Shown piece by piece: positions 1 through 6,648 of a stretch of DNA of 29,061 bases; positions within the stretch are counted from its first letter, which is position 1; every line of letters begins with the position of its first letter. The notes beneath the pieces are model-generated. The model made no database searches. It was not told where the DNA came from and worked only from the letters and a program-made list of their open reading frames with translations. A program made the translations under genes and the position numbers. This DNA comes from Oscillospiraceae bacterium (GTDB lineage: Bacteria; Bacillota_A; Clostridia; Oscillospirales; JAAYXM01): assembly GCA_017532355.1 (NCBI GenBank), contig JAFXJK010000049.1:1-29061 (forward strand), written 5' to 3'.

Positions 1-26
1 CCCATTTCCTATCTTGGGAAGTCCGT

Positions 27-103
27 TGGGATGTAGCCAAGTTGGTTAAGGCACCAGACTTTGACTCTGGCATTCGTAGGTTCGAGTCCTGCCATCCCAG
101 CCA
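27..103 (+). tRNA. tRNA-Gln (anticodon TTG)
   Basis: A complete cloverleaf can be folded. The acceptor arm pairs 27-33 with 93-99, with discriminator G100 and an encoded CCA at 101-103. The anticodon stem is 54-58/66-70 around the loop CTTTGAC, giving anticodon TTG (61-63), which reads CAA and CAG as glutamine. The T-loop TTCGAGT is present. It lies 4 bp before tRNA-Lys, so the two are probably cut from one transcript. The promoter must lie left of the window. Confidence 0.95.
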
Positions 104-107
104 ATAT

Positions 108-183
108 GATCCACTAGCTCAGTAGGTAGAGCACCGCCCTTTTAAGGCGGGTGTCCGGAGTTCGAGCCTCCGGTGGATCACCA
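108..183 (+). tRNA. tRNA-Lys (anticodon TTT)
   Basis: The acceptor stem pairs 108-114 (GATCCAC) with 173-179 (GTGGATC), followed by discriminator A180 and an encoded CCA at 181-183. The anticodon stem CCGCC/GGCGG (134-138/146-150) encloses CTTTTAA with anticodon TTT (141-143). The D-loop and TTCGAGC T-loop are standard. It is the last gene of the tRNA pair; the following terminator begins at the CCA end. Confidence 0.96.
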
Positions 184-233
184 AAATCGACAAGGTTCAA
201 AATGAATCTTGTCGATTTTACTTATTACTTATT
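183..233 (+). terminator. Rho-independent terminator of the tRNA pair
   Basis: A 16-bp stem (183-198 with 204-219, one G-T pair) closes a 5-nt loop at 199-203 and runs into a T-rich tract. The hairpin begins at the last base of the tRNA-Lys CCA, so processing must separate the tRNA 3' end from the hairpin. Confidence 0.85.
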
Positions 234-302
234 CACTCTTCACTCTTCACTGAAGTTACTGTCGATTTTGGAAGATAATAAGTAATAGTGAATAGTGAAG
301 AA
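222..302. repeat. TTCACT-type short repeat patch with two interleaved inverted repeats
   Basis: Tandem TTCACTC units lie at 232-251 and the reverse-complement unit AGTGAAT/AGTGAAG at 287-300. A second pair, ATTACTTATT (224-233) and AATAAGTAAT (277-286), is a perfect 10-bp inverted repeat. The order on the strand is X, Y, X', Y', so the two pairings cross or exclude each other rather than forming one nested hairpin. The block GTCGATTTT at 211-219 inside the terminator recurs at 261-269. No coding function is evident. It looks like an intergenic repeat element. Confidence 0.5.
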
Positions 303-334
303 CTTATTTCATACTAGTTTTTGGAGGTTTTTCT

Positions 335-1111
335 ATGAAAGCACTTATTACGGGCGCAAGCTCAGGTTTCGGATGGGATATGGCACACATTCTTTCCGAA
401 AAGGGATATGACATCATAGCTGTCGCAAGGCGCGAGGAGAAGCTAAAAGAGCTTCAATCAGAGCTTTCGACGAACGTTGAAATCATCTGTTGTGATGTGT
501 CGGATGCAGAGCAGTGCGCAGCACTTTCTGAACGTGCAATTGATGCCGATATATTTATAAACAACGCAGGCTTTGGCGTTTTTGGCGCGCTTTGTGAAAC
601 GGAGCTTTCGGATGAGCTTAAAATGCTTGATACAAACGTCCGCGCCGTACATATTCTGACAAAGCTTGTGGCAAAGAAGTTCCGCGAGCGCGGCTATGGG
701 CATATCTTAAACGTTGCAAGCCTTGCGGCGTTTTTCCCAGGCCCACTTTTTGGCGCGTACTATGCAACAAAGGCATACGTTCTCCGTCTTTCGCAGGCAC
801 TTTCCGAGGAGCTTCGCCGCGAGAAAAGTAAGGTTAAGATATCTGTTCTCTGCCCGGGACCTGCGCATACGGGCTTTGCGGAAACGGCAAAGGTAAACTT
901 CGGAAACGGAACGGAAAAGCTCGGGAAGCTTGTCGTTCTTGAAAGCCGCGATGTTGCGGAATACGCAATAAAGAAGATGTTTCGAGGAAAAGAAGTAATT
1001 ATTCCGGGAGTACTTATGAAAATTGCGGTGTTTTTCCGCCATCTCCTTTCAGATAAGGCTCTCGCACGAGTAGTCTATACCGTCCAGAGCAAGAAAATGA
1101 AGATAAAGTAG
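335..1111 (+). CDS. Short-chain dehydrogenase/reductase (SDR), classical type
   Basis: A 258-residue cytoplasmic NAD(P)-dependent oxidoreductase of unknown substrate. The N-terminal Rossmann fold carries the cofactor motif TGASSGFG (residues 6-13), a second-strand basic patch ARR that suggests NADP(H), and the NNAG structural motif. The catalytic residues are visible: Ser129 in NVASLA, Tyr142 and Lys146 in YYATK. A PGPAHTGF segment follows, as expected for the substrate-loop region. The length is typical for the family, and the short hydrophobic stretch near the C-terminus is too weak to call a membrane anchor. The ATG has a good GGAGG at 322-326. It appears to be a single-gene unit ending in the 1112-1146 hairpin. 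The SDR call is certain; the substrate cannot be read from sequence. Confidence 0.9.
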   Translation: MKALITGASSGFGWDMAHILSEKGYDIIAVARREEKLKELQSELSTNVEIICCDVSDAEQCAALSERAIDADIFINNAGFGVFGALCETELSDELKMLDTNVRAVHILTKLVAKKFRERGYGHILNVASLAAFFPGPLFGAYYATKAYVLRLSQALSEELRREKSKVKISVLCPGPAHTGFAETAKVNFGNGTEKLGKLVVLESRDVAEYAIKKMFRGKEVIIPGVLMKIAVFFRHLLSDKALARVVYTVQSKKMKIK

Positions 1112-1146
1112 AAAAAAGGAAGTTGCCGCAGGCAACTTCCTTTTTT
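1112..1146. terminator. Bidirectional terminator between the SDR and DUF975 genes
   Basis: A perfect inverted repeat: A6 plus GGAAGTTGCC pairs with GGCAACTTCC plus T6 around the 3-nt loop GCA (1128-1130). The A-run and T-run on either side make it work in both directions. It serves the SDR gene from the left and the minus-strand DUF975 gene, which stops at 1157, from the right. Confidence 0.93.
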
Positions 1147-1156
1147 ATGTATCAGA

Positions 1157-1783
1157 TTATTCTTTTGTTGCTTCAGGCCCGGATTCGCTGCAGCCACATG
1201 AGCAAGCAGGAGCACTTATAGCCTTGTAGAAGTTTGCAGTTGTCGCAAGCATGTACGGTGTTAAATAGATTCCGACAATGCCAAAAGTTATGGCAGTGAG
1301 AAGCGCCCAACCTATGAAGGAGAGCTCGAGAACAAAAAGATCCATCTTGTTTCCGTTCATCATCTCCTGAGACTTTTTAATAGCCTCAAGCGCACCCATT
1401 TCGGGATTCTCTGCATAGATGAAGAGCGCCATAGAGTAAGAATACGCCTTGATTACGCCCGGAACTATGAGGAGAAGAGACCAGAGGAAAGTGAAGAGAC
1501 CGGAAAGGAACGTGATTTTAAAAGCACCCCAGAAGTAATGGAATCCGTCAAAAACATTTCCAACCTCGATTTTATCACCGGAATAGAACTTCAGTGAAAT
1601 AAGGACGAAGGAGAGGGAAAATGAAGGCAAAAGGAAAATAGATGCGACAAGGCCTCCGACAACGGGGATGAATGAAGCGGCAAAATAAATAGCGTAATAG
1701 ATAAGGGAGATAAGGAAGAATACACCTATCTTTCCTTTGATTTGCGCCTTTGCTGCTTCTTTGAGTTGAACTCTGTTAATCAT
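1157..1783 (-). CDS. DUF975-family multi-pass membrane protein
   Basis: A 208-residue integral membrane protein. A short amphipathic N-terminus (INRVQLKEAAKAQIKGK) matches the usual start of DUF975 proteins. Several hydrophobic segments follow at roughly residues 20-45, 50-65, 85-110 and 148-180. Typical family landmarks are a glycine/proline-rich turn FIPVVGG, the LLIVPGVIKAYSYSMA segment and an ENPEMGALEAIKKS amphipathic stretch. The last 16 residues form a short Cys-containing tail (CSCGC), which is not a normal family feature and might bind a metal, though this is a guess. The function of DUF975 is unknown. The ATG at 1783 has AGGAGG a few bases upstream and a good promoter at 1813-1841. 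It is a single gene that ends at the shared terminator. Confidence 0.8.
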   Translation of the reverse strand: MINRVQLKEAAKAQIKGKIGVFFLISLIYYAIYFAASFIPVVGGLVASIFLLPSFSLSFVLISLKFYSGDKIEVGNVFDGFHYFWGAFKITFLSGLFTFLWSLLLIVPGVIKAYSYSMALFIYAENPEMGALEAIKKSQEMMNGNKMDLFVLELSFIGWALLTAITFGIVGIYLTPYMLATTANFYKAISAPACSCGCSESGPEATKE

Positions 1784-1812
1784 ACTGTTACCTCCTGTAT
1801 GTTGTTAATAAT

Positions 1813-1841
1813 ATTTTAGTACATTTTATTGTATATGTCAA
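1813..1841 (-). promoter_or_regulatory. Sigma-A-type promoter for the DUF975 gene
   Basis: On the minus strand TTGACA (1841-1836) and TAAAAT (1818-1813) are separated by 17 bp. The start codon lies 30 bp further on, with AGGAGG in between. Confidence 0.8.
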
Positions 1842-1853
1842 TAAAGTTATAAA

Positions 1854-1882
1854 TTGACGATAAACACCATTTATGGTAATAT
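1854..1882 (+). promoter_or_regulatory. Promoter for the corrinoid protein-prfB-yhaN unit
   Basis: TTGACG (1854-1859), a 17-bp spacer, then TAATAT (1877-1882) preceded by TGG, i.e. an extended -10. An alternative TATAAT at 1882-1887 has a poorer spacing of 22 bp to the same -35. Confidence 0.6.
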
Positions 1883-1916
1883 ATAATATATATGTAAAAT
1901 CGGGGAGTGTTTTTTT

Positions 1917-2549
1917 GTGGCAAACTTTGAAGATATCGCAATTCTGGTAGAAAAAGGACGCGCAAGAGATATAGCGGCGGCGGTTGATGCGGCTATGAGC
2001 GAGGGTGTCTCTGCCGAGGATATTTTAAATCTCGGATTGCTCTCAGGTATGGAGAAAGTCTCGGAATCTTTCCGCGCAAATAAGATTTTCGTTCCCGAGG
2101 TCATGCTTGCGGCGAGGACGATGACAATCGCTCTTGAGAAAATCCGTCCGCTTCTTGTCGGCGAGAGCGCAAAGCCTTGCGGAAAGGTCGTTATATGCAC
2201 TGTTGACGGTGACCGCCACGATATCGGCAAAAACCTCGTAAAAATGATGCTTGAGGGTGCAGGCTTTGAGGTCACAGACCTCGGCGTTTCGGTCAGCGCG
2301 GACAAGGTTGTTTCCGCGGTGCGCGAAAAGGCTCCCGACATCGTTGCACTCTCTGCACTTCTCACAACAACTATGAAAAATCAGGAAACCGTAATTGAGG
2401 CACTGACTGCGGCAGGCCTTCGCGAGAGCGTCAAGGTCATTGTCGGCGGCGCTCCCGTTACGGAGGAATTTGCGCGCTCAATCGGCGCGGACGGATACGC
2501 CAAGGACGCATCCGAGGCAGCGGCTCTTGCAAAGAGCTTCATTGCATAA
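1917..2549 (+). CDS. Corrinoid (B12-binding) methyltransferase accessory protein, MtbC/MttC-like
   Basis: A 210-residue two-domain corrinoid protein. Residues 1-85 are the helical cap domain (B12-binding-2 type). Residues 88-210 are the Rossmann-like cobalamin domain, with the lower-ligand motif DxHxxG seen as D99-R-H101-D-I-G104. The later VIVGGAPV and DGYAKDASEA segments contact the nucleotide tail in this family. In methylotrophic and acetogenic systems such proteins carry the methyl group between a substrate-specific MtxB methyltransferase and a second methyltransferase. No such partner, and no corrinoid-reactivating ATPase, lies in this window; the next gene is prfB 25 bp downstream. The start is GTG at 1917, with GGGGAG just upstream and no better ATG. 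The family call is firm; the methyl substrate is unknown. Confidence 0.9.
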   Translation: MANFEDIAILVEKGRARDIAAAVDAAMSEGVSAEDILNLGLLSGMEKVSESFRANKIFVPEVMLAARTMTIALEKIRPLLVGESAKPCGKVVICTVDGDRHDIGKNLVKMMLEGAGFEVTDLGVSVSADKVVSAVREKAPDIVALSALLTTTMKNQETVIEALTAAGLRESVKVIVGGAPVTEEFARSIGADGYAKDASEAAALAKSFIA

Positions 2550-2574
2550 ATTTTGAATTTAGGAGAGTTGAAAA

Positions 2575-3696
2575 ATGCTTGAACTTGATGAACATAAGCT
2601 TCGGATAAATGCGCTTGCGGCTCCGATAAAGGAGCTTTCCTCGGCTATGGATATAGATGGTGCGAAAGCTGAACTTGCATCTCTTGAGAGGCAGAGCGAG
2701 GCAGAGGATTTCTGGGGTGACCTTGAAAATTCGCAGGTTGTCCTCAAAAAAATTTCGCGCATAAAAGAAAAGCTTGCGCGCTTTGCGAAATTCGAGAGCG
2801 ATTATGACGATATAAAGGCTCTTTTCGAGCTCGCAGTAGAGGCAGACGATGAGGACGCGGCAGGCGAGGTCGGAGAGCTTCTCACAGCGCTTGAAAAATC
2901 TCTTGCCGATGCAAGAATCGAAACGCTCCTTTCAGGTGAGTACGATAAAAACAACGCGATTATGAGCTTCCAGGCAGGTGCCGGCGGAACAGAGGCGCAG
3001 GACTGGGCAGAAATGCTCTACCGTATGTACACCCACTGGGCGGAAAGACACGGGTTTTCGTATAAAATTCTCGACTTCCTCGACGGTGACGAAGCAGGTC
3101 TTAAGAGTGCGAGTATCCTCATTGAGGGAGAGAACGCTTACGGTTACTTAAAGAGCGAAATGGGCGTTCACCGCCTTGTCCGCATTTCTCCGTTCGACTC
3201 ATCGGGAAGACGTCATACGTCCTTTGCGGCCGTTGAAGTTATGCCTGAAATTACCGAGGATGTCGAGGTCGAAATCCGCACAGAAGACTTAAAGGTTGAT
3301 ACCTACCGCGCATCGGGCGCAGGCGGACAGCACGTCAATAAGACGGAATCTGCAATCCGTATCACGCATATCCCGACGGGCATCGTCGTCGCGTGTCAGA
3401 ACGAGCGAAGCCAGCATCAGAACCGCGAGGTTGCGCTTCGTATGCTCAAGTCAAAGCTTGTTGAGATTAAGGAACGCGAAAACCTCGAGAAGATTGAGGA
3501 CATCAAGGGTGAGCAGAAGCTTATCGAGTGGGGAAGCCAGATCCGCTCATACGTATTCATGCCCTACACTCTTGCAAAGGACCACAGAACAGGATTTGAA
3601 AACGGCAACATCGGCGCAGTTATGGACGGCGATATTGACGGCTTTATCAACGAATACCTCACCCAGATGGCAACATCGTCGGGAGGAAAAAAGTAA
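2575..3696 (+). CDS. prfB: Peptide chain release factor 2 (RF2)
   Basis: A 373-residue class I release factor that recognises UGA and UAA stop codons and triggers peptidyl-tRNA hydrolysis. The stop-codon recognition tripeptide SPF is at residues 205-207, which distinguishes RF2 from RF1 (PxT). The catalytic GGQ is at 250-252 within ASGAGGQHVNKTESA. The N-terminal helical domain, including ELAVEADDE, matches RF2. The frame is open from ATG 2575, which follows AGGAGAG by a normal distance. There is no in-frame TGA and no slippery CTTTGA near codon 25, so the usual programmed +1 frameshift is absent. It sits between the corrinoid gene and the YhaN-like gene with gaps of 25 and 15 bp, so it is probably cotranscribed with them. 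Confidence 0.97.
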   Translation: MLELDEHKLRINALAAPIKELSSAMDIDGAKAELASLERQSEAEDFWGDLENSQVVLKKISRIKEKLARFAKFESDYDDIKALFELAVEADDEDAAGEVGELLTALEKSLADARIETLLSGEYDKNNAIMSFQAGAGGTEAQDWAEMLYRMYTHWAERHGFSYKILDFLDGDEAGLKSASILIEGENAYGYLKSEMGVHRLVRISPFDSSGRRHTSFAAVEVMPEITEDVEVEIRTEDLKVDTYRASGAGGQHVNKTESAIRITHIPTGIVVACQNERSQHQNREVALRMLKSKLVEIKERENLEKIEDIKGEQKLIEWGSQIRSYVFMPYTLAKDHRTGFENGNIGAVMDGDIDGFINEYLTQMATSSGGKK

Positions 3697-3711
3697 GCAG
3701 GTGTTTTTTGT

Positions 3712-5880
3712 ATGTGGATAAAAAAACTCTATGCAACATTCGGAAAACTCTCAAACGAAACGCTCACACTCGACCGTGGGCTGAACGTCATATACGGAAA
3801 AAACGAATCGGGAAAATCTACCTGGAGTTCTTTTATCCGAGCTATGTTTTACGGGATATCAACCCGTGAGCAGAGGAAAGAGGGCTTTTTGCCTGATAAG
3901 GAAAAGTTCCTGCCGTGGAACGGTGAGCCGATGTACGGTAAAATGGAGCTTTCAGAGCGTGGCGGAGATATGACGATTGAGCGAACCTCGGCGAGAACGG
4001 GTATCTTCACGAAGGTAACTTCAACCTACGACGATAACGGAAAAGAAGCTCCCGTTGGAGAAGAGCTCGTCGGAGTATCAAAAAGCGTGTACGAAAAAAC
4101 GGCATTCATCCGTCAGGCGGCAATAGGCGTCACGGGTGACGCGGAGACGGAGAGGCGAATTCTCTCCATAGCGTCAAGCGGAGATGAAACGGTTTCTGCA
4201 GGCGAGGTCATAAACCGCTTAAAGAAGCGCCAGCGTGCACTTCGCTCTGTCGGTAAGAACGGAGAAATCCCGAAGCTTGAAGAGGCGATTGCATCACTTA
4301 CAAATGAGATTTTCGAGCGCGAGAGCCGCGAGAAAGAGCTTTCAGACCTCACAGAGAGCCTTGATGCGCAGAAAGTGCAGGAGAAAAAGCTTGCACGTTC
4401 ACTTTTGATTGCGAAGGCTGAAGAAGAGAAGAACAAGCGAAGCATTATAAATTCTGCAAACGAAGAGTTTGCCTCGGCTTCAAAACGACTTGTCGAGGTC
4501 GCGGAATATCCCACTCGCCGCGAGCTTGATATGTTTTTGGAGAAAAAGACCGAGTGGAAAAGAGCGATGTTTGAAAAAGAGCAGGGCGAGAAGGTTTTAA
4601 ATCTTCTCCGCGACGAGCTCTCAAAATCGGAAAACGAGATATCTTCTTCTCCGTTTGCAAATATGACGGAGGAGGAAGCCGCGTTCACCGTCGAGCGCGA
4701 TATTGAAGCGCTCGCGACTTTCGGGAAAAAGAAAAAATCTCCCGTGCCGAGTATTATCCTTCTCGCCGTGGCGGCAGTCCTCGCAGTCCTCGGAGTTGTT
4801 ATAAACTACCTGATATTTATTCCCACAGCTCTTCTTGCCGTGGCAGGTATAGTTATTCTTCTCGTTCCGCCGAAGAAGGATGACAGCAAGAAAGTTGAGA
4901 TTACCTCGAAATACGGTACGGCAGAGGAATCTTCCATCCGACGGTTGCTTTCCGATTACCGTGAGGCCTGCGTGAGAGGCCGCGAGCTTTCGGAAAAACT
5001 CTCCTCAGAAGAAGCGGAAGATAAAAAGAGAACCGCGATAGTTGAATTCTGCGCGTCTGATATGAAAAGTATCTCTTCACGCTTTATGAGCGGCGACGAT
5101 TTCGACGAGGCGGAAAGGGTATTGCGTGAGCTTTCGTCGCTCCGCGAGGAAGCATACACCGCCGAGGCCGCGGCACGTGCGGCAGTTGAAGCTCTTCGCG
5201 CTGCAAGCGACGTAGCTGAAACGGCAATTGAATATGAGATGAGTGAAATACCCGGAGAGACATCAGAGAAGATTTCGGCAGAGCTTCTTGCGCTTCGCAA
5301 TGAGATAAAGAATTTCGAAATCGCAGTTGCAACAAAGAGAGCGACGTTATCCTCGTTCTCAACCGCCGCGCGTGATGCTGAGAGGGAAGATCTCATAAGA
5401 AAGCTCGATGCGGCAAATTTTGAGTACGACGCCCTAAGTCTTGCGATTGATACAATCGACGAGGCGGAGGTTGAGCTCAAAAACCGATTCTCGCCCGAGA
5501 TAGAGAAGAGAACGTCGGAGATTTTTGAGCATCTCTGCGGAGGAAGCTTCTCTCTTGTCAGAATAAAAAACAGTGACTTTGATATGCAGGTTTCAAAAGG
5601 CGCGGCGTCCGCGCCGAGAGAATGTCTCTCACTTTCACAGGGAACGGTTGACGAGCTTTATTTTGCTCTCCGACTTGCGCTGTTTGAGACGATTGTCCCG
5701 GAGAAGAACTCACCACCGCTCGTGCTTGATGATGTGTTTGTAAATTTCGATGACGAGCGAATGAAGCGTGCGCTTGACCTTCTTCTTGAAAAGTCGCGTG
5801 AGCGGCAGATAATTCTCTTCTCGTGCCACAGCCGCGAGGCGGAATATTTAAAGGACAGGGCAAACGTGCGAGAACTTTAA
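3712..5880 (+). CDS. YhaN/SbcC-like AAA ATPase with a membrane hairpin inside the coiled coil
   Basis: A 722-residue ABC/SMC-type ATPase. The N-terminal half-site has Walker A GKNESGKST at residues 29-37. Long charged helices rich in E, K and A (about 160-340 and 390-620) form the coiled-coil arms. Between them, at roughly 345-385, lie two adjacent hydrophobic helices with a lysine-rich entry and a PPKK exit, i.e. a transmembrane hairpin where SbcC/Rad50 has its zinc hook. The C-terminal half has the signature-like LSQGTVDELYFALRLAL and Walker B PLVLDDVFVNFDD. This architecture fits B. subtilis YhaN (about 960 residues), though shorter. YhaN genes usually sit beside an SbcD-like nuclease gene (YhaO), which is missing here. 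A role in DNA processing at the membrane is an inference from the family. The start ATG follows a weak site (CAGGTG). Confidence 0.85.
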   Translation: MWIKKLYATFGKLSNETLTLDRGLNVIYGKNESGKSTWSSFIRAMFYGISTREQRKEGFLPDKEKFLPWNGEPMYGKMELSERGGDMTIERTSARTGIFTKVTSTYDDNGKEAPVGEELVGVSKSVYEKTAFIRQAAIGVTGDAETERRILSIASSGDETVSAGEVINRLKKRQRALRSVGKNGEIPKLEEAIASLTNEIFERESREKELSDLTESLDAQKVQEKKLARSLLIAKAEEEKNKRSIINSANEEFASASKRLVEVAEYPTRRELDMFLEKKTEWKRAMFEKEQGEKVLNLLRDELSKSENEISSSPFANMTEEEAAFTVERDIEALATFGKKKKSPVPSIILLAVAAVLAVLGVVINYLIFIPTALLAVAGIVILLVPPKKDDSKKVEITSKYGTAEESSIRRLLSDYREACVRGRELSEKLSSEEAEDKKRTAIVEFCASDMKSISSRFMSGDDFDEAERVLRELSSLREEAYTAEAAARAAVEALRAASDVAETAIEYEMSEIPGETSEKISAELLALRNEIKNFEIAVATKRATLSSFSTAARDAEREDLIRKLDAANFEYDALSLAIDTIDEAEVELKNRFSPEIEKRTSEIFEHLCGGSFSLVRIKNSDFDMQVSKGAASAPRECLSLSQGTVDELYFALRLALFETIVPEKNSPPLVLDDVFVNFDDERMKRALDLLLEKSRERQIILFSCHSREAEYLKDRANVREL

Positions 5881-5910
5881 AAAAGGGTTTCTTTATTTTT
5901 AAATTTGATG

Positions 5911-5916
5911 TATAAT
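5911..5916 (+). promoter_or_regulatory. Possible -10 element before the CofE-like gene
   Basis: A perfect TATAAT lies in the AT-rich 67-bp gap after the YhaN-like gene. No convincing -35 is found 16-18 bp upstream (it reads close to TTTCTT). No terminator separates the gap from the upstream gene, so this could be an internal promoter within a longer transcript. AAAGGGG at 5933-5939 is the ribosome binding site of the next gene. Confidence 0.4.
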
Positions 5917-5947
5917 ATTAAAAAACGCATACAAAGGGGTTTTAAAA

Positions 5948-6646
5948 ATGTCAGAGCTTTGTGCAAATGAAGGAAAGAATACGATAATCACAGTTGACGG
6001 TAAGGACTATATGCGCCTTCCGATAAAAACGCACGTCGTTACGGATAAAGACGTAATTGCAGACGTTGCGGAAAAATACGCTATGGAGCACATGCAGGAG
6101 GGAGATATCCTCTTTATCTCCGAAAAGTGCGTTGCTTGCTCACAGAAGAGAGCTGTTCCGCTTGACGAGATAAATCCGCGTCCGCTTGCAAAGCTTCTTT
6201 GCAAGTTTGTTCTCAAAACTCCGCACGGCATCGGTCTCGGTATCCCCGAAACTATGGAAATGGCTCTTCGCGAGTGCGGAACATTCCGCATTCTCTGCGC
6301 GGCATTTGTAAGTGCAATCGGCAAGCTTTTCCGTCGCCGCGGCTGGTTCTATGCAGTCGCAGGCTATCGCGCAGAATCCATCGACGGCCCGACACCGTAC
6401 ACTCTTCCGCCGTATAACAAGTGCGTTGTTCTCGGCCCCGAGAACCCCGACAAGGTAGCACGCGACACGGCAGAGAGGATCGGACATCGCGTAATCATTG
6501 TTGACATCAATGACCTTGCAGGTAAGATTCTCGGTGCATCTGATGAAACTCTTGACCGTGAGCTTCTTCCGAGAATCCTCAAGGATAACCCCCTCGGTCA
6601 GAGCGCACAGCAGACCCCGATGGGCATCATTCGCGAGGTTAAATAA
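5948..6646 (+). CDS. CofE-like protein (F420-0:gamma-glutamyl ligase superfamily)
   Basis: A 232-residue soluble protein. The N-terminal part, with RLPIKTHVVTDKDVI, EGDILFISEKCVA and LDEINPRPLAKLL, follows the pattern of the F420-0:L-glutamate ligase family. There the first domain has a 'GDILVVSQKIVS'-like strand and a 'Psp A..LA' helix. Near the C-terminus VIIVDINDLAGKILGAS resembles the family's metal/nucleotide segment with D and N. CofE adds glutamates to coenzyme F420-0, but most Clostridia do not make F420, so the acceptor may differ. It could be a gamma-glutamyl ligase for another cofactor or peptide. Only 2 bp separate it from the YnbB-like gene, which implies cotranscription. The family call is moderately firm; the substrate is unknown. 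Confidence 0.65.
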   Translation: MSELCANEGKNTIITVDGKDYMRLPIKTHVVTDKDVIADVAEKYAMEHMQEGDILFISEKCVACSQKRAVPLDEINPRPLAKLLCKFVLKTPHGIGLGIPETMEMALRECGTFRILCAAFVSAIGKLFRRRGWFYAVAGYRAESIDGPTPYTLPPYNKCVVLGPENPDKVARDTAERIGHRVIIVDINDLAGKILGASDETLDRELLPRILKDNPLGQSAQQTPMGIIREVK

Positions 6647-6648
6647 GA

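Noticed and set aside
2575..2660. Programmed frameshift site in prfB
   Set aside because: No in-frame TGA and no CTTTGA-type site near codon 25; the frame is open throughout.
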